Origin: Acinetobacter sp.
GTDB taxonomy: Bacteria > Pseudomonadota > Gammaproteobacteria > Pseudomonadales > Moraxellaceae
Direction of reading: 5' to 3'
DNA length: 29,692 nt
Assembly (NCBI GenBank): GCA_030523805.1
Contig: JAUNHS010000003.1
Location: 1 to 29,692 of the forward strand
Made by a program: the position numbers and the translations under genes. A model generated the notes under the pieces. That model was not told the DNA's origin and searched no databases. It saw only the letters and a program-made list of their open reading frames with translations. Shown here one piece after another: positions 17,708-26,739 of this stretch. Within the stretch, counting starts at the first letter, position 1; each line of letters starts with the position of its first letter.

Positions 17708-17884
17708 TTATTCCTCTACACTAACCATATAGTAGACTTTATTGATCATACCACGATTAGATGGAGTATCTTGTACTTCAACTGTATGACCAATACGACG
17801 CAGACCTAAACCTTTTAAGCAAAGTTTATGCTTTTCTAAACGATGCGATGCAGATTTAGTCTGGGTAACTTTAATCGTTTTCAT
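17708..17884 (-). CDS. rpmD: 50S ribosomal protein L30
   Basis: Direct translation gives 58 residues beginning [15 protein letters not shown] and containing the family motif [23 protein letters not shown], ending YYMVSVEE. L30 is a small protein of the 50S subunit. It lies 6 bases after rpsE and 3 bases before rplO. Confidence 0.98.
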   Translation of the reverse strand: MKTIKVTQTKSASHRLEKHKLCLKGLGLRRIGHTVEVQDTPSNRGMINKVYYMVSVEE

Positions 17885-17890
17885 GATTGA

Positions 17891-18388
17891 TTACCCTTGA
17901 ATTTCTTCTACTGAAAGACCACGTTTCGCAGCAACTTTCTCAGGAGAAGTCATATCACGCAAACCTTTGAAAGTTGCGTTTACTACGTTAGCAGCATTGG
18001 TAGAACCATAACATTTCGCAAGAACGTTTTGTACGCCTGCAGCTTCTAATACGGCACGCATTGCACCACCGGCAATTACGCCTGTACCTTCAGATGCTGG
18101 TTGCATATACACACGGCTTGCACCATGACGAGCATTTACAGGATGTTGTAATGTTGTACCATTTAAATCAACAGTAATCATATTACGACGTGCAGCTTCT
18201 AATGCTTTAGCAATTGCAGCAGGAACTTCACGTGCCTTACCACGACCAAAACCTACACGACCGTTACCATCACCTACCACAGTTAATGCTGTGAAAGAGA
18301 AAATACGACCACCTTTTACAACCTTGGCTACACGATCAACGGCAACCAGCTTTTCAACAAGACCTTCGTTTTGTTCAACTTTTGCCAT
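17891..18388 (-). CDS. rpsE: 30S ribosomal protein S5
   Basis: S5 lies at the mRNA entry side of the 30S subunit and affects decoding accuracy. The 165-residue protein has the N-terminal double-stranded RNA-binding-like domain with [31 protein letters not shown], and a C-terminal half with [13 protein letters not shown] and [16 protein letters not shown]. It starts 2 bases after the rplR stop. Confidence 0.99.
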   Translation of the reverse strand: MAKVEQNEGLVEKLVAVDRVAKVVKGGRIFSFTALTVVGDGNGRVGFGRGKAREVPAAIAKALEAARRNMITVDLNGTTLQHPVNARHGASRVYMQPASEGTGVIAGGAMRAVLEAAGVQNVLAKCYGSTNAANVVNATFKGLRDMTSPEKVAAKRGLSVEEIQG

Positions 18389-18390
18389 GA

Positions 18391-18741
18391 TTAGAACTCC
18401 AAACCACCTTCACGAGCAGCATCAGCCAAGGCTTTGATACGACCATGATATTTAAAACCTGAACGGTCAAACGCAACTTGAGTAACACCAGCCGCTTTTG
18501 CACGCTCAGCAATTAATGCACCAACTTTCTTAGCAGCTTCAACATTACCAGTTGTACCACTACGCAAAGATGCATCCAAAGTTGAAGCTTGAGCTAAAAC
18601 TTTGCCACCATCTGCTGAAATGACTTGTGCGTAGATATGACGTGGTGTACGGTTTACACACAAACGAGTCACACCCAATGCACGAATATGCAAACGTGTG
18701 CTTTTCGCACGACGTAAACGAGATTGTTTCTTTTCGTTCAT
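18391..18741 (-). CDS. rplR: 50S ribosomal protein L18
   Basis: L18 binds 5S rRNA and helps anchor it in the central protuberance. The 116-residue product has a basic N terminus ([16 protein letters not shown]) and the family end [19 protein letters not shown] with the preceding [10 protein letters not shown]. It lies 14 bases after rplF. Confidence 0.99.
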   Translation of the reverse strand: MNEKKQSRLRRAKSTRLHIRALGVTRLCVNRTPRHIYAQVISADGGKVLAQASTLDASLRSGTTGNVEAAKKVGALIAERAKAAGVTQVAFDRSGFKYHGRIKALADAAREGGLEF

Positions 18742-18755
18742 AATAACCTCGTGCC

Positions 18756-19289
18756 TTATTTCTTCTTAGCTTCTTTACGAAGTACAACTTCATCTGAATA
18801 ACGAACACCCTTACCTTTATATGGCTCTGGTGCACGGTATGCACGGATTTCCGCTGCAACTTGACCTAATTTTTGTTTATCTGCAGACTTCAATACAATT
18901 TCAGTCTGAGATGGAGTTTCAGCAGTTACACCTTCAGGTAAAGAATATACGATTGGGTGAGAATAACCTAAGTTCAAGTTAATTACATTACCTTGAACTG
19001 CAGCTTTATAACCTACACCAATCAATTGTAACTTACGTTCGAAGCCTTCACTTACACCTTTTACAAGGTTGTTTAATACAGCACGAGCAGTACCAGCTTG
19101 CATCCAAGCATCTTTAGACTCTTTTGCTGGAGCAACTTGAAGTTTACCTTCTTCCTGCTTTAACTCGACCAGCGCATGCAGGTTGAAAGACAACACACCT
19201 TTAGCGCCTTTCACTTCGACCTGCCGGCCGTTCTGAGTAACTGTAACACCATTTGGTACAGTTACTGGGGCTTTAGCCACACGAGACAT
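18756..19289 (-). CDS. rplF: 50S ribosomal protein L6
   Basis: L6 sits near the GTPase-associated centre of the 50S subunit. The 177-residue protein has the two repeated domains of the family and the conserved C-terminal motif [24 protein letters not shown]. The start [15 protein letters not shown] is typical. It lies 13 bases after rpsH. Confidence 0.99.
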   Translation of the reverse strand: MSRVAKAPVTVPNGVTVTQNGRQVEVKGAKGVLSFNLHALVELKQEEGKLQVAPAKESKDAWMQAGTARAVLNNLVKGVSEGFERKLQLIGVGYKAAVQGNVINLNLGYSHPIVYSLPEGVTAETPSQTEIVLKSADKQKLGQVAAEIRAYRAPEPYKGKGVRYSDEVVLRKEAKKK

Positions 19290-19302
19290 GAGGAATCACC
19301 TA

Positions 19303-19698
19303 TTAAGAAACAAATGCAATAACTTCACCACCAACACCAGCAGCACGTGCTGCACGGTCAGTCATGATGCCTTTGCTTGTAGAAACAATTGCAATACCTA
19401 AACCTTGCTTAACGCTCGGTAATTGATCTTTACCACGATATTGGCGAAGACCAGGACGGCTTACACGCTTAATGTTTTCAATAACAGCTTTACCTTCAAA
19501 ATATTTTAAGGTAATTGTTAAAACAGCTTTACCTTCAACGTCAGAAACTTCAACGTTTGAAATATAACCTTCTTGTTTTAAAACATTTGCGATTGCAACT
19601 TTTAATTTTGAATTTGGCATAGAAACTGTTTCTTTCTTTGCCATTTGTGCGTTACGAACACGAGTTAACATGTCGGCAACTGTATCTTGCATACTCAT
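19303..19698 (-). CDS. rpsH: 30S ribosomal protein S8
   Basis: S8 binds helix 21 of 16S rRNA; in E. coli it also represses the spc operon by binding a similar RNA structure near rplE. The 131-residue product starts [18 protein letters not shown] and ends with [26 protein letters not shown]. An internal ATG two codons later is a possible start. Confidence 0.99.
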   Translation of the reverse strand: MSMQDTVADMLTRVRNAQMAKKETVSMPNSKLKVAIANVLKQEGYISNVEVSDVEGKAVLTITLKYFEGKAVIENIKRVSRPGLRQYRGKDQLPSVKQGLGIAIVSTSKGIMTDRAARAAGVGGEVIAFVS

Positions 19699-19710
19699 CT
19701 TTGTAGCTCC

Positions 19711-20016
19711 TTACCAGCTTGCCTTCACTACGCCAGGCACATCACCTTGCATTACAGTCAAGCGTAACATATTACGACTTAAACCGAACTTACGGAAATA
19801 GCCATGTGGACGACCTGTTAAACCACAACGGTTACGTAAACGAACTGGAGACGCATTACGAGGCAATGCTTGTAATTTCAACATTGCTTCAAAGCGTTCT
19901 TCTTCGCTTGCATTTACATTGCTAATTGTCGCTTTAAGTTCAGCACGCTTAGCAGCATATTTTGCAACTGTCTTTTCGCGTTTTAATTCGCGATTAATCA
20001 TACCTTTCTTAGCCAT
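19711..20016 (-). CDS. rpsN: 30S ribosomal protein S14 (long, zinc-free form)
   Basis: S14 is a 30S head protein. The 101-residue length and a single cysteine in [21 protein letters not shown] show the long form without a zinc site. It begins [15 protein letters not shown]. It starts 9 bases after rplE. Confidence 0.99.
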   Translation of the reverse strand: MAKKGMINRELKREKTVAKYAAKRAELKATISNVNASEEERFEAMLKLQALPRNASPVRLRNRCGLTGRPHGYFRKFGLSRNMLRLTVMQGDVPGVVKASW

Positions 20017-20025
20017 ATCGACCTC

Positions 20026-20562
20026 TTACTTGAATGGGAAGCCGAACGCACGTAGAAGTGCACGACCTTCATCATCATTACGAGCAGTCGTCGTAACCGT
20101 AATATCTAAACCACGAATACGATCAATCTTATCAAAATCGATTTCAGGGAAAACGATTTGCTCTTTTAGACCCATCGAGTAGTTACCACGACCATCAAAT
20201 GATTTTGAAGAAAAACCACGGAAGTCACGAATACGAGGGATAGCGATAGAAATCAAACGATCCAAAAATTCGTACATTTGATCACCACGAAGGGTCACTT
20301 TACAACCGATCGGCCAACCATCACGGATTTTAAAACCTGCGATTGACTTACGAGCAAGTGTCACTACTGGTTTTTGACCAGCAATTAATTGCATATCAGA
20401 CACAGCACCATCTAATAATTTCTTATCAGTCGCTGCTGCACCAACACCCATATTCAAGGTGATTTTTGTGATGCGAGGAATCTCCATCACGTTAGCCAAG
20501 CCAAGTTCTTCTTTCAACTTTGCTTTTAGCTCTTCGTTATAACGCGTTCTAAGTCTGGCCAT
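20026..20562 (-). CDS. rplE: 50S ribosomal protein L5
   Basis: L5 binds 5S rRNA and contacts the P-site tRNA. The 178-residue protein contains [13 protein letters not shown], the loop [22 protein letters not shown] and the C-terminal [20 protein letters not shown]. It lies 15 bases after rplX. In E. coli the S8 repression site lies near this start; I did not see an obvious copy. Confidence 0.99.
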   Translation of the reverse strand: MARLRTRYNEELKAKLKEELGLANVMEIPRITKITLNMGVGAAATDKKLLDGAVSDMQLIAGQKPVVTLARKSIAGFKIRDGWPIGCKVTLRGDQMYEFLDRLISIAIPRIRDFRGFSSKSFDGRGNYSMGLKEQIVFPEIDFDKIDRIRGLDITVTTTARNDDEGRALLRAFGFPFK

Positions 20563-20577
20563 TGCCTTTTCAACCTA

Positions 20578-20898
20578 TTACTTCGCTACCGCCACTGGTT
20601 CACCATTTGATTTATATACGCGAGTTTTCACGCCATTTGCATCAACTTGGTAACCAACACGGTCAGCCTTTTGGGTTGTAGCATTAAAAATTGCCACGTT
20701 TGAGATATGAAGCGAAGCTTCTTGTTTAACGATACCACCTTCGGCACCAGTTAAACGATTCGGCTTTTTATGCTTCGTTACTAAGTTAAGGCCTTCAACC
20801 TTAACACGGTCATCAGATACAGATAATACTGTACCTTGCTTACCTTTTTCTTTACCAGCGATAACAATAATTTGATCGCCTGCTTTAATTTTTGCCAT
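20578..20898 (-). CDS. rplX: 50S ribosomal protein L24
   Basis: L24 starts assembly of the 50S subunit. The 106-residue product opens with a KOW domain ([21 protein letters not shown]) and has the typical [14 protein letters not shown]. It starts 9 bases after the rplN stop. Confidence 0.99.
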   Translation of the reverse strand: MAKIKAGDQIIVIAGKEKGKQGTVLSVSDDRVKVEGLNLVTKHKKPNRLTGAEGGIVKQEASLHISNVAIFNATTQKADRVGYQVDANGVKTRVYKSNGEPVAVAK

Positions 20899-20907
20899 GA
20901 TTGCCTC

Positions 20908-21276
20908 TTATAGAACTTCTGGAGCCAATGAAATAATCTTCATGAACTGTTCAGTACGAAGTTCACGAGTCACTGGTCCGAAAATACGAGTTGCAATCGG
21001 AGCTTTGTTGTTGTTTAACAATACAGCAGCATTATCATCAAAACGGATCAAAGAACCGTCTGGACGACGAATACCAAATTTTGTACGTACAACAACTGCA
21101 TTCATCACGTCACCTTTTTTAACACGGCCACGTGGAATAGCTTCTTTTACAGTCACTTTAATAATGTCGCCAACAGAAGCATAACGACGATGTGAGCCAC
21201 CTAGTACTTTAATACATTGTACGCGGCGAGCACCACTGTTGTCTGCAACGTCGAGCATCGTTTCGGTCTGAATCAT
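20908..21276 (-). CDS. rplN: 50S ribosomal protein L14
   Basis: L14 forms a bridge between the ribosomal subunits. The chosen ATG at 21276, preceded by GGAGAG, gives the universal start [18 protein letters not shown] and 122 residues; an in-frame start four codons upstream (MERAM) does not fit the family. The conserved [23 protein letters not shown] is present. It opens the spc section after a gap of about 87 bases containing a likely promoter. Confidence 0.99.
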   Translation of the reverse strand: MIQTETMLDVADNSGARRVQCIKVLGGSHRRYASVGDIIKVTVKEAIPRGRVKKGDVMNAVVVRTKFGIRRPDGSLIRFDDNAAVLLNNNKAPIATRIFGPVTRELRTEQFMKIISLAPEVL

Positions 21277-21294
21277 TGCTCTCTCCAAAACCAG

Positions 21295-21349
21295 GCATCA
21301 TTAGCCAATATCCAAAAGTACAATGATACTTGAATTTGACTAATGATGC
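21295..21349. repeat. Inverted repeat GCATCATTAG / CTAATGATGC at the spc promoter
   Basis: Perfect 10-bp arms at 21295-21304 and 21340-21349 flank the predicted promoter core. One arm overlaps the -35 element; the other lies in the start of the leader. They could be two sites for one regulator or a stem in read-through RNA from the S10 section. Confidence 0.6.
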
Positions 21350-21351
21350 AA
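21323..21351 (-). promoter_or_regulatory. Likely spc-section promoter
   Basis: On the minus strand TTGCAT (21351-21346), a 17-base spacer and TATCAT (21328-21323) form a good sigma-70 promoter between rpsQ and rplN. The RNA would start near 21316 with a leader of about 40 bases. The spc genes can therefore be transcribed apart from the S10 section. Confidence 0.6.
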
Positions 21352-21363
21352 CAAGAACGTTAT

Positions 21364-21621
21364 TTACTCAGTAGCAGCTTCAACTACTTCCACTAAAGTC
21401 CATGCTTTAGTTTTAGAAATTGGGCGGCTCTCTTTGATAGTTACAATATCGCCAATCTTAGCAGTATTGTTTTCATCATGAGCATGTAATTTGGTTGAAC
21501 GGCGAATTGATTTGCCGTACACCGGGTGTTGAACGCGACGTTCAATAAGCACAACAATAGATTTTTCCATTTTGTCGCTTACGACTTTGCCGGTTAACGT
21601 GCGGACTGTTTTCTCACTCAT
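21364..21621 (-). CDS. rpsQ: 30S ribosomal protein S17
   Basis: S17 is an OB-fold protein that binds 16S rRNA early in assembly. The 85-residue product has the family stretch [27 protein letters not shown] and [18 protein letters not shown]. Its ATG overlaps the rpmC stop (ATGA). It ends the S10 section. Confidence 0.99.
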   Translation of the reverse strand: MSEKTVRTLTGKVVSDKMEKSIVVLIERRVQHPVYGKSIRRSTKLHAHDENNTAKIGDIVTIKESRPISKTKAWTLVEVVEAATE

Positions 21622-21815
21622 TGTCCGTTCCCCTGTTTTTCGGTAAGGAGTGTTTTAATGCGAGCAATAGTTTTGCGAGCAGCTGTTACTTCATGAGTCT
21701 TGCTTAATTGACCAGTCGCTTTCGCCATGCGAAGACGGAATTGGTTCAATTGTTGCTCATCAAGTAAAGCCTTTAACTCTTCTACCGATTTTTCACGTAG
21801 TTCTTTAGTATTCAT
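21618..21815 (-). CDS. rpmC: 50S ribosomal protein L29
   Basis: L29 is a small helical-hairpin protein next to L23 at the tunnel exit. The 65-residue product begins [18 protein letters not shown] and has the typical [14 protein letters not shown]. Its start overlaps the rplP stop by one base (TAATG) and its stop overlaps rpsQ by four, so the three genes are translationally coupled. Confidence 0.99.
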   Translation of the reverse strand: MNTKELREKSVEELKALLDEQQLNQFRLRMAKATGQLSKTHEVTAARKTIARIKTLLTEKQGNGQ

Positions 21816-22228
21816 TACATTACCGTCCGAGTCACGATAGTGGTTTTAAACGGAAGTTTAGCAGCAGCTAATGTGAAAGCTTCACGTGCTAATTCTTCGT
21901 TAACACCTTCCATTTCATACAGGATCTTACCTGGTTTGATTTCACAAACCCAATATTCCACATTACCTTTACCGTTACCCATACGAACTTCTAATGGTTT
22001 TTCGGTAATTGGTTTATCTGGGAATACACGGATATAGATCTTACCACCACGTCTTACACGACGGCTAATGGTACGACGTGCTGCTTCAATCTGACGAGCA
22101 GTCATACGACCACGTTCAGTTGCTTTAAGCGCGATAGTACCAAATGATACTGTACTTCCACGGTGTGCTAAACCTGTGTTACGGCCTTTTTGCACTTTAC
22201 GGAATTTAGTACGTTTAGGTTGCAACAT
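21815..22228 (-). CDS. rplP: 50S ribosomal protein L16
   Basis: L16 helps position tRNA in the A site of the 50S subunit. The 137-residue product begins [17 protein letters not shown] and has [20 protein letters not shown] and [21 protein letters not shown]. It lies 3 bases after rpsC. Confidence 0.99.
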   Translation of the reverse strand: MLQPKRTKFRKVQKGRNTGLAHRGSTVSFGTIALKATERGRMTARQIEAARRTISRRVRRGGKIYIRVFPDKPITEKPLEVRMGNGKGNVEYWVCEIKPGKILYEMEGVNEELAREAFTLAAAKLPFKTTIVTRTVM

Positions 22229-22231
22229 GGA

Positions 22232-22984
22232 TTATTCTCCCTTGTCCGCAGCACGATCATTATTGCGACGACGACGCTCTTGTCCTTCGCCACGACCACG
22301 ACCACGTTTAGCTGGACGTTCTTCTGCTGGAGCTGGGTTCATAACTTGCTTCATGCCACCCAAGATCTCACCACGGAAGATCCATACTTTAACGCCAATT
22401 GTACCGTAAGTTGTTTCAGCACGCATAGTTGCATAGTCAATATCAGCACGAAGTGTATGTAATGGTACACGACCTTCACGATACCACTCTGTACGTGCGA
22501 TTTCTGCACCGCCTAAACGACCAGAAACTTCAACTTTGATACCTTTAGCACCAGCACGCATAGTATTTTGAACCGCACGCTTCATCGCACGACGGAACAT
22601 CACACGTTTTTCTAATTGCGCAGCGATTGCTTCAGCAACTAGACGTGCATCTAAATCTGGGCGATCAATTTCATTGATACTTACTTGTACAGGCACACCC
22701 ATAATAGCTGTAAGTTTGCGCTGTAATTTCTCAATGTCTTCGCCTTTCTTACCAATCACAATACCAGGGCGTGCTGTACTAATTGTAACTTTAGCTGCAC
22801 CAGTAGGGCGTTCAATAAGAATATTACTGATCATTGCATTTTTAAGTTCTTTGTTTAAAAACTCACGAACTTGCAAATCTTTTAACAAGTAATCAGCGTA
22901 TTGTTTAGGATTAGCATACCAATTTGCATTGTGACGCTTCACAACACCTAAACGGATGCCAATTGGATGAACCTTTTGACCCAT
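22232..22984 (-). CDS. rpsC: 30S ribosomal protein S3
   Basis: S3 lies at the mRNA entry channel and has helicase-like activity with S4 and S5. The 250-residue protein has a type II KH domain at about 39-107 with the GKKG loop at 78-81, then the family C-terminal domain. The last 35 residues are very rich in arginine and acidic residues (for example [15 protein letters not shown]), a longer tail than in E. coli S3 (233 aa). It starts 1 base after rplV. Confidence 0.99.
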   Translation of the reverse strand: MGQKVHPIGIRLGVVKRHNANWYANPKQYADYLLKDLQVREFLNKELKNAMISNILIERPTGAAKVTISTARPGIVIGKKGEDIEKLQRKLTAIMGVPVQVSINEIDRPDLDARLVAEAIAAQLEKRVMFRRAMKRAVQNTMRAGAKGIKVEVSGRLGGAEIARTEWYREGRVPLHTLRADIDYATMRAETTYGTIGVKVWIFRGEILGGMKQVMNPAPAEERPAKRGRGRGEGQERRRRNNDRAADKGE

Positions 22985-22985
22985 A

Positions 22986-23318
22986 TCAAACCCCTACCTT
23001 AACGGTGATATGACAAGTACGCTTAGTGATACGATCTGCACGACCTTTTGCACGTGGCATAATACGCTTTAAGCTCATGCCTTCATCTACAAAAATTGTC
23101 GTTACTTTTAGATCATCTACATCTAAACCGTTATTGTGTTCAGCGTTTGCAATTGCTGACTCAAGCACTTTTTTAACTAAAACTGCAGCTTTTTTGTTGC
23201 TGAAATTTAAGATATCAAGTGCACGTCCAACCGATTTACCACGCACTTGGTCTGCAACCAAGCGAGCTTTTTGTGCCGAGATAGCGGCACCGCGTAATTT
23301 AGCAGTAACTTCCATCAT
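22986..23318 (-). CDS. rplV: 50S ribosomal protein L22
   Basis: L22 lines the peptide exit tunnel with a long hairpin that is a known site of macrolide-resistance changes. The 110-residue product has [15 protein letters not shown] near the start and the hairpin stretch [21 protein letters not shown]. Two ATGs are adjacent (23318 and 23315); AGGTG lies upstream of both. No unusual insertion is seen in the hairpin. Confidence 0.99.
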   Translation of the reverse strand: MMEVTAKLRGAAISAQKARLVADQVRGKSVGRALDILNFSNKKAAVLVKKVLESAIANAEHNNGLDVDDLKVTTIFVDEGMSLKRIMPRAKGRADRITKRTCHITVKVGV

Positions 23319-23326
23319 GACACCTA

Positions 23327-23602
23327 TTATCGTTTAGACTTCTTATCAACACCGTGACCACGATAGGTACGAGTTGGGGCGAATTCACCTAATTTATGTC
23401 CAACCATATGCTCAGTAATAATTACTGGAACATGGTTACGACCATTATGTACAGAAATTGTTAAACCAACAAAATCTGGAAGAATCATCGAACGACGAGA
23501 CCAAGTTTTGATCGGCTTACGAGCATTGCTCGCAACAGCCGCTTCAACCTTAGCGAACAAGTGCGCATCGACGAATGGACCTTTTTTCAATGAACGAGGC
23601 AT
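23327..23602 (-). CDS. rpsS: 30S ribosomal protein S19
   Basis: S19 pairs with S13 in the 30S head. The 91-residue protein starts [15 protein letters not shown] and has the conserved [22 protein letters not shown] and [18 protein letters not shown]. It lies between rplB and rplV with short gaps (20 and 8 bases). Confidence 0.99.
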   Translation of the reverse strand: MPRSLKKGPFVDAHLFAKVEAAVASNARKPIKTWSRRSMILPDFVGLTISVHNGRNHVPVIITEHMVGHKLGEFAPTRTYRGHGVDKKSKR

Positions 23603-23622
23603 TAGTCAGATTCCTTTACTTG

Positions 23623-24447
23623 TTACTTAACGCGACGGTCGCGAATAATCATCTTAGAAGTACGCTTATTAGTACGAGTCTTGTACCCTTTAGCTTTTTG
23701 ACCCCATGGGCTAACAGGTTGAATACCTTTGTTACGCCCTTCACCACCACCATGTGGGTGATCTACAGGGTTCATAGCCATACCACGTACGGTAGGACGA
23801 ACACCACGCCAGCGAGAAGCACCAGCTTTACCTAATGAGCGAAGGTTATTTTCGCTATTAGAAACTTCACCAATTACAGCACGGCACTCTACATGCACTT
23901 TACGCATTTCGCCTGAACGAAGACGAATGATTGCATAAGAACCATCACGACCTAACAATTGAACTGAAGTACCAGCAGAACGTGCTAATTGAGCACCTTT
24001 ACCGATTTTCAATTCTAAGTTATGAAGTGTAGAACCTAATGGCATATTGCGTAGTGGCAAGCAGTTACCTGTACGGATTGGTGCATCATTACCTGACTGA
24101 ACAGCATCACCAGCACGTAAACCTTTAGGTGCGATGATGTAACGACGTTCACCGTCTGCATATTTTAACAATGCGATATGAGCTGTACGGTTTGGATCGT
24201 ATTCAATACGCTCTACAACAGCAGGAATACCATCTTTATTGCGTTTAAAGTCAATTAAACGGTAGTGCTGTTTATGACCGCCACCAACGTGACGAGTCGT
24301 GATATGACCGTTGTTATTACGACCACCAGTACGCTTTTTAGCTTCTACCAACGCTGCAAATGGACGACCTTTGTGTAAGTGATCATGTACCACTTTTTCT
24401 ACAAAGCGACGACCTGGAGACGTTGGCTTACATTTTTGAATTGGCAT
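23623..24447 (-). CDS. rplB: 50S ribosomal protein L2
   Basis: L2 is needed for joining of the subunits and lies close to the peptidyl transferase centre. The 274-residue protein has the RNA-binding core [21 protein letters not shown] and the universal motif [16 protein letters not shown], whose histidine is conserved in all L2 proteins. It lies 11 bases after rplW. Confidence 0.99.
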   Translation of the reverse strand: MPIQKCKPTSPGRRFVEKVVHDHLHKGRPFAALVEAKKRTGGRNNNGHITTRHVGGGHKQHYRLIDFKRNKDGIPAVVERIEYDPNRTAHIALLKYADGERRYIIAPKGLRAGDAVQSGNDAPIRTGNCLPLRNMPLGSTLHNLELKIGKGAQLARSAGTSVQLLGRDGSYAIIRLRSGEMRKVHVECRAVIGEVSNSENNLRSLGKAGASRWRGVRPTVRGMAMNPVDHPHGGGEGRNKGIQPVSPWGQKAKGYKTRTNKRTSKMIIRDRRVK

Positions 24448-24458
24448 AATTTTCGTCC

Positions 24459-24779
24459 TTACTCCGCTGCGCTTTCAGCGGCATCGCCCAAGTCAGCCAT
24501 TTCTACATCTTGGCCAGCTTTCAGGGTGACGTATGCTTTTTTAACATCAGAACGTCGTCCCAATGTACGACCAAAGCGCTTAGTTTTACCTTTAGTAATT
24601 GTTGTATTTACTTTAACAACTTCTACACCAAAGAGTTTTTCAACTGCTTTTTTGATTTCAAGTTTAGTTGCATTAATATCAACTTTAAATACTTGAACAC
24701 CAGCAGTATCACCTAAAACTTGAGCTTTTTCTGAGAATACTGGTCCTTTTAGAACCTGATAGATACGTTCGTTGTTCAT
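24459..24779 (-). CDS. rplW: 50S ribosomal protein L23
   Basis: L23 sits at the tunnel exit and docks trigger factor and SRP. The 106-residue product starts [20 protein letters not shown] and has [21 protein letters not shown]. Its ATG overlaps the rplD stop by four bases (ATGA). Confidence 0.99.
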   Translation of the reverse strand: MNNERIYQVLKGPVFSEKAQVLGDTAGVQVFKVDINATKLEIKKAVEKLFGVEVVKVNTTITKGKTKRFGRTLGRRSDVKKAYVTLKAGQDVEMADLGDAAESAAE

Positions 24780-25378
24780 CCGAGTTCTACCTCAATTTTC
24801 TTAGCAGCAGCTACAGACATCACAACTTTATCAAAAGCAACTAAATCTACTGGATTAATTGCTGTCGCATCAACCACATCAACGTGTGGCAAGTTGCGTG
24901 CTGCAAGATACAAGTTCTCATCAACAGCATCAGTTACGATTAATGCACGTGGAGCATTCAAACCATTCAGTTTAGCTAACAATTCTTTAGTTTTTGGTGC
25001 TGAAACTTGAATTTCATCAACCAATACTAAACGCTCTTGGCGAACCAATTCAGCCAAGATACATTGCATAGCACCACGGTACATTTTACGGTTCACTTTT
25101 TGCGACCAATCTTGTGGACGAGCAGCAAAAGTTTTACCACCGCCAACCCAAATTGGGCTACGGATAGAACCAGCACGTGCACGACCTGTACCTTTTTGAC
25201 GGAAAGGTTTCTTACCACCACCAGATACTTCTGCACGAGATTTTTGAGCGCGAGAACCTTGACGACCACCTGCTAAATAAGCAGTTACTACTTGATGAAC
25301 AAGAGCTTCGTTAAATTCACGTCCGAAAGCAACTTCAGACAACTCAACAGCAGAGCCGGAAACAGTTTTTAAATTCAC
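24776..25378 (-). CDS. rplD: 50S ribosomal protein L4 (GTG start)
   Basis: L4 lines the exit tunnel; in E. coli it also represses the S10 operon through the leader RNA. The GTG at 25378 follows GAGGGG by 7 bases and gives the normal start [15 protein letters not shown] with 200 residues; a TTG further upstream at 25393 would add five foreign residues. The tunnel-loop region [20 protein letters not shown] is intact. It starts 11 bases after rplC. Confidence 0.98.
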   Translation of the reverse strand: MNLKTVSGSAVELSEVAFGREFNEALVHQVVTAYLAGGRQGSRAQKSRAEVSGGGKKPFRQKGTGRARAGSIRSPIWVGGGKTFAARPQDWSQKVNRKMYRGAMQCILAELVRQERLVLVDEIQVSAPKTKELLAKLNGLNAPRALIVTDAVDENLYLAARNLPHVDVVDATAINPVDLVAFDKVVMSVAAAKKIEVELG

Positions 25379-25389
25379 GTTATTTCCCC

Positions 25390-26028
25390 TCAAGCCTTAA
25401 TTGTAGGACGTACGATTACGTCGCCACCAGTTGCACCAGGGATTGCACCTTTTACAACTAAAACTGAACGTTCCGCATCAATTGATACGATTTCTAAACC
25501 TTGTACAGTTACGCGTTCATCACCTAAATGACCAGGCATTTTTTTACCTTTGAACACGCGACCAGGTGTCTGGTTTTGACCAGTAGAACCTAATACACGG
25601 TGAGAAACAGAGTTACCATGTGTAGCATCTTGCGTACGGAAATTCCAACGCTTCACACCACCCTGGAAACCTTTACCTTTTGATTGACCAGTAACATCAA
25701 CAATTTGACCTACTGCGAACAAATCAACACCAATCGTGCCACCAACTTCACGTCCTTCAAGCTCTGCTTCAGTAACGCGAAATTCTTTTACTAAACGACC
25801 AGCTGCAACACCTGCTTTCGCAAAGTGACCTTTTTGAGCATTCGTTACGCGAGATTCGCGACGTTCACCTGTAGTCACTTGGATCGCTTGATAACCATCA
25901 GTTTCAAGTGTTTTGATTTGCGTGATACGGTTTGGATCGACTTCGATCACTGTAACAGGCACAGAGACGCCGGCTTCTGTGAAAATACGGGTCATACCGC
26001 ATTTGCGACCGACTAAACCAATAGCCAT
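25390..26028 (-). CDS. rplC: 50S ribosomal protein L3
   Basis: L3 is an early-assembly protein reaching to the peptidyl transferase centre. The 212-residue product has [13 protein letters not shown] at the start and the long loop with [22 protein letters not shown]; the glutamine of GQNQ corresponds to the residue methylated by PrmB in E. coli. It lies 62 bases after rpsJ. Confidence 0.99.
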   Translation of the reverse strand: MAIGLVGRKCGMTRIFTEAGVSVPVTVIEVDPNRITQIKTLETDGYQAIQVTTGERRESRVTNAQKGHFAKAGVAAGRLVKEFRVTEAELEGREVGGTIGVDLFAVGQIVDVTGQSKGKGFQGGVKRWNFRTQDATHGNSVSHRVLGSTGQNQTPGRVFKGKKMPGHLGDERVTVQGLEIVSIDAERSVLVVKGAIPGATGGDVIVRPTIKA

Positions 26029-26090
26029 GTGTGTAAACCTCTTAAATTACGGCTCGATTAACTACATATTCAGTTAATCAATCGAAAGCC

Positions 26091-26402
26091 TTATCCCAAT
26101 GCGATCTGTACATCAACACCCGCAGCCAAGTCTAATTTCATCAATGCATCAACAGTTTTATCTGTAGGTTGCACAATATCAATTAAACGCTTATAAGTGC
26201 GGATTTCATATTGGTCACGAGCGTCTTTATTGACGTGTGGTGACGTTAAAACGTTGAAGCGTTCGATGCGAGTAGGCATCGGAATAGGCCCACACACTTG
26301 TGCACCTGTACGCTTAGCGGTTTCTACGATCTCTTGAGCAGATTGATCAATCAAACGATGATCAAAAGACTTAAGACGGATACGGATTCGCTGGTTAGAC
26401 AT
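26091..26402 (-). CDS. rpsJ: 30S ribosomal protein S10
   Basis: S10 belongs to the 30S head and is also the NusE transcription factor in antitermination. The ATG at 26402, 10 bases after GGAG, gives the universal start [21 protein letters not shown] and 103 residues; a longer in-frame reading upstream is leader sequence. It is the first gene of the S10 section, preceded by a structured leader of about 180 bases and a strong promoter. The str genes (rpsL, rpsG, fusA, tuf) are not adjacent. Confidence 0.99.
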
Positions 26403-26581
26403 ACCAGTAAAACTCCAAGCCAAAATAAATAAAGAATCACCTTTAATGCACTCCAAAAGGCGAATAAAAATCGCCCTTTAGGCTTTAAAGGCAGTGAAAA
26501 TCACTGTGGTCGTGATCGATGCCACGACATTAGCAATAACATACATTTTGCATAAGCAAAAACGCATGACCCTATTAGGGA
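26403..26581 (-). promoter_or_regulatory. Structured leader of the S10 section (candidate L4-type control)
   Basis: Read on the minus strand, the leader has three hairpins in order. The first is GTCGTG with CACGAC (26528-26523, 26514-26509). The second is CAGTGA with TCACTG and a 3-base loop (26506-26492). The third is a 9-bp stem with one G-U pair, AAAGGGCGA with TCGCCTTTT (26479-26471, 26463-26455). The length, about 180 bases, is close to that of the E. coli S10 leader, where L4 causes attenuation. Homology is not shown. Confidence 0.5.
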
Positions 26582-26587
26582 TTGTTC

Positions 26588-26616
26588 ATTATATAAAATT
26601 GCGATTTTTTTTGCAA
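26588..26616 (-). promoter_or_regulatory. S10-section promoter
   Basis: On the minus strand TTGCAA (26616-26611), exactly 17 bases and a perfect TATAAT (26593-26588) form a strong sigma-70 promoter. The spacer starts with an A-tract. The RNA would start near 26581. Confidence 0.82.
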
Positions 26617-26739
26617 CAACTTTCACTGCTTTTAATTGTGTTTTTTGTGTTATTTTTCATCGCCACAAAAGTACTGGTCTTTTTACATCATTTCCGATAG
26701 AATTTGCTTTATGTTATTCATTTTATTTAGGATTTTAAA
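26617..26739 (+). other. Gap upstream of the MetC-like gene
   Basis: These T-rich bases separate the S10 promoter from the divergent PLP-enzyme gene. A TAGAAT at 26697-26702 could be its -10 (the -35 17 bases upstream, TGGTCT, is poor). AGGA at 26729-26732 is its ribosome binding site. Nothing else stands out. Confidence 0.4.

Noticed and set aside
20897..22462. Open reading frames on the plus strand opposite rplN, rplP and rpsC
   Set aside because: They lie wholly inside highly conserved ribosomal genes, have biased shadow composition and no ribosome binding sites.
26403..26456. N-terminal extension of rpsJ by 18 codons
   Set aside because: S10 universally begins near MSNQRIRIR; the extra stretch is leader sequence between the third hairpin and the GGAG site.
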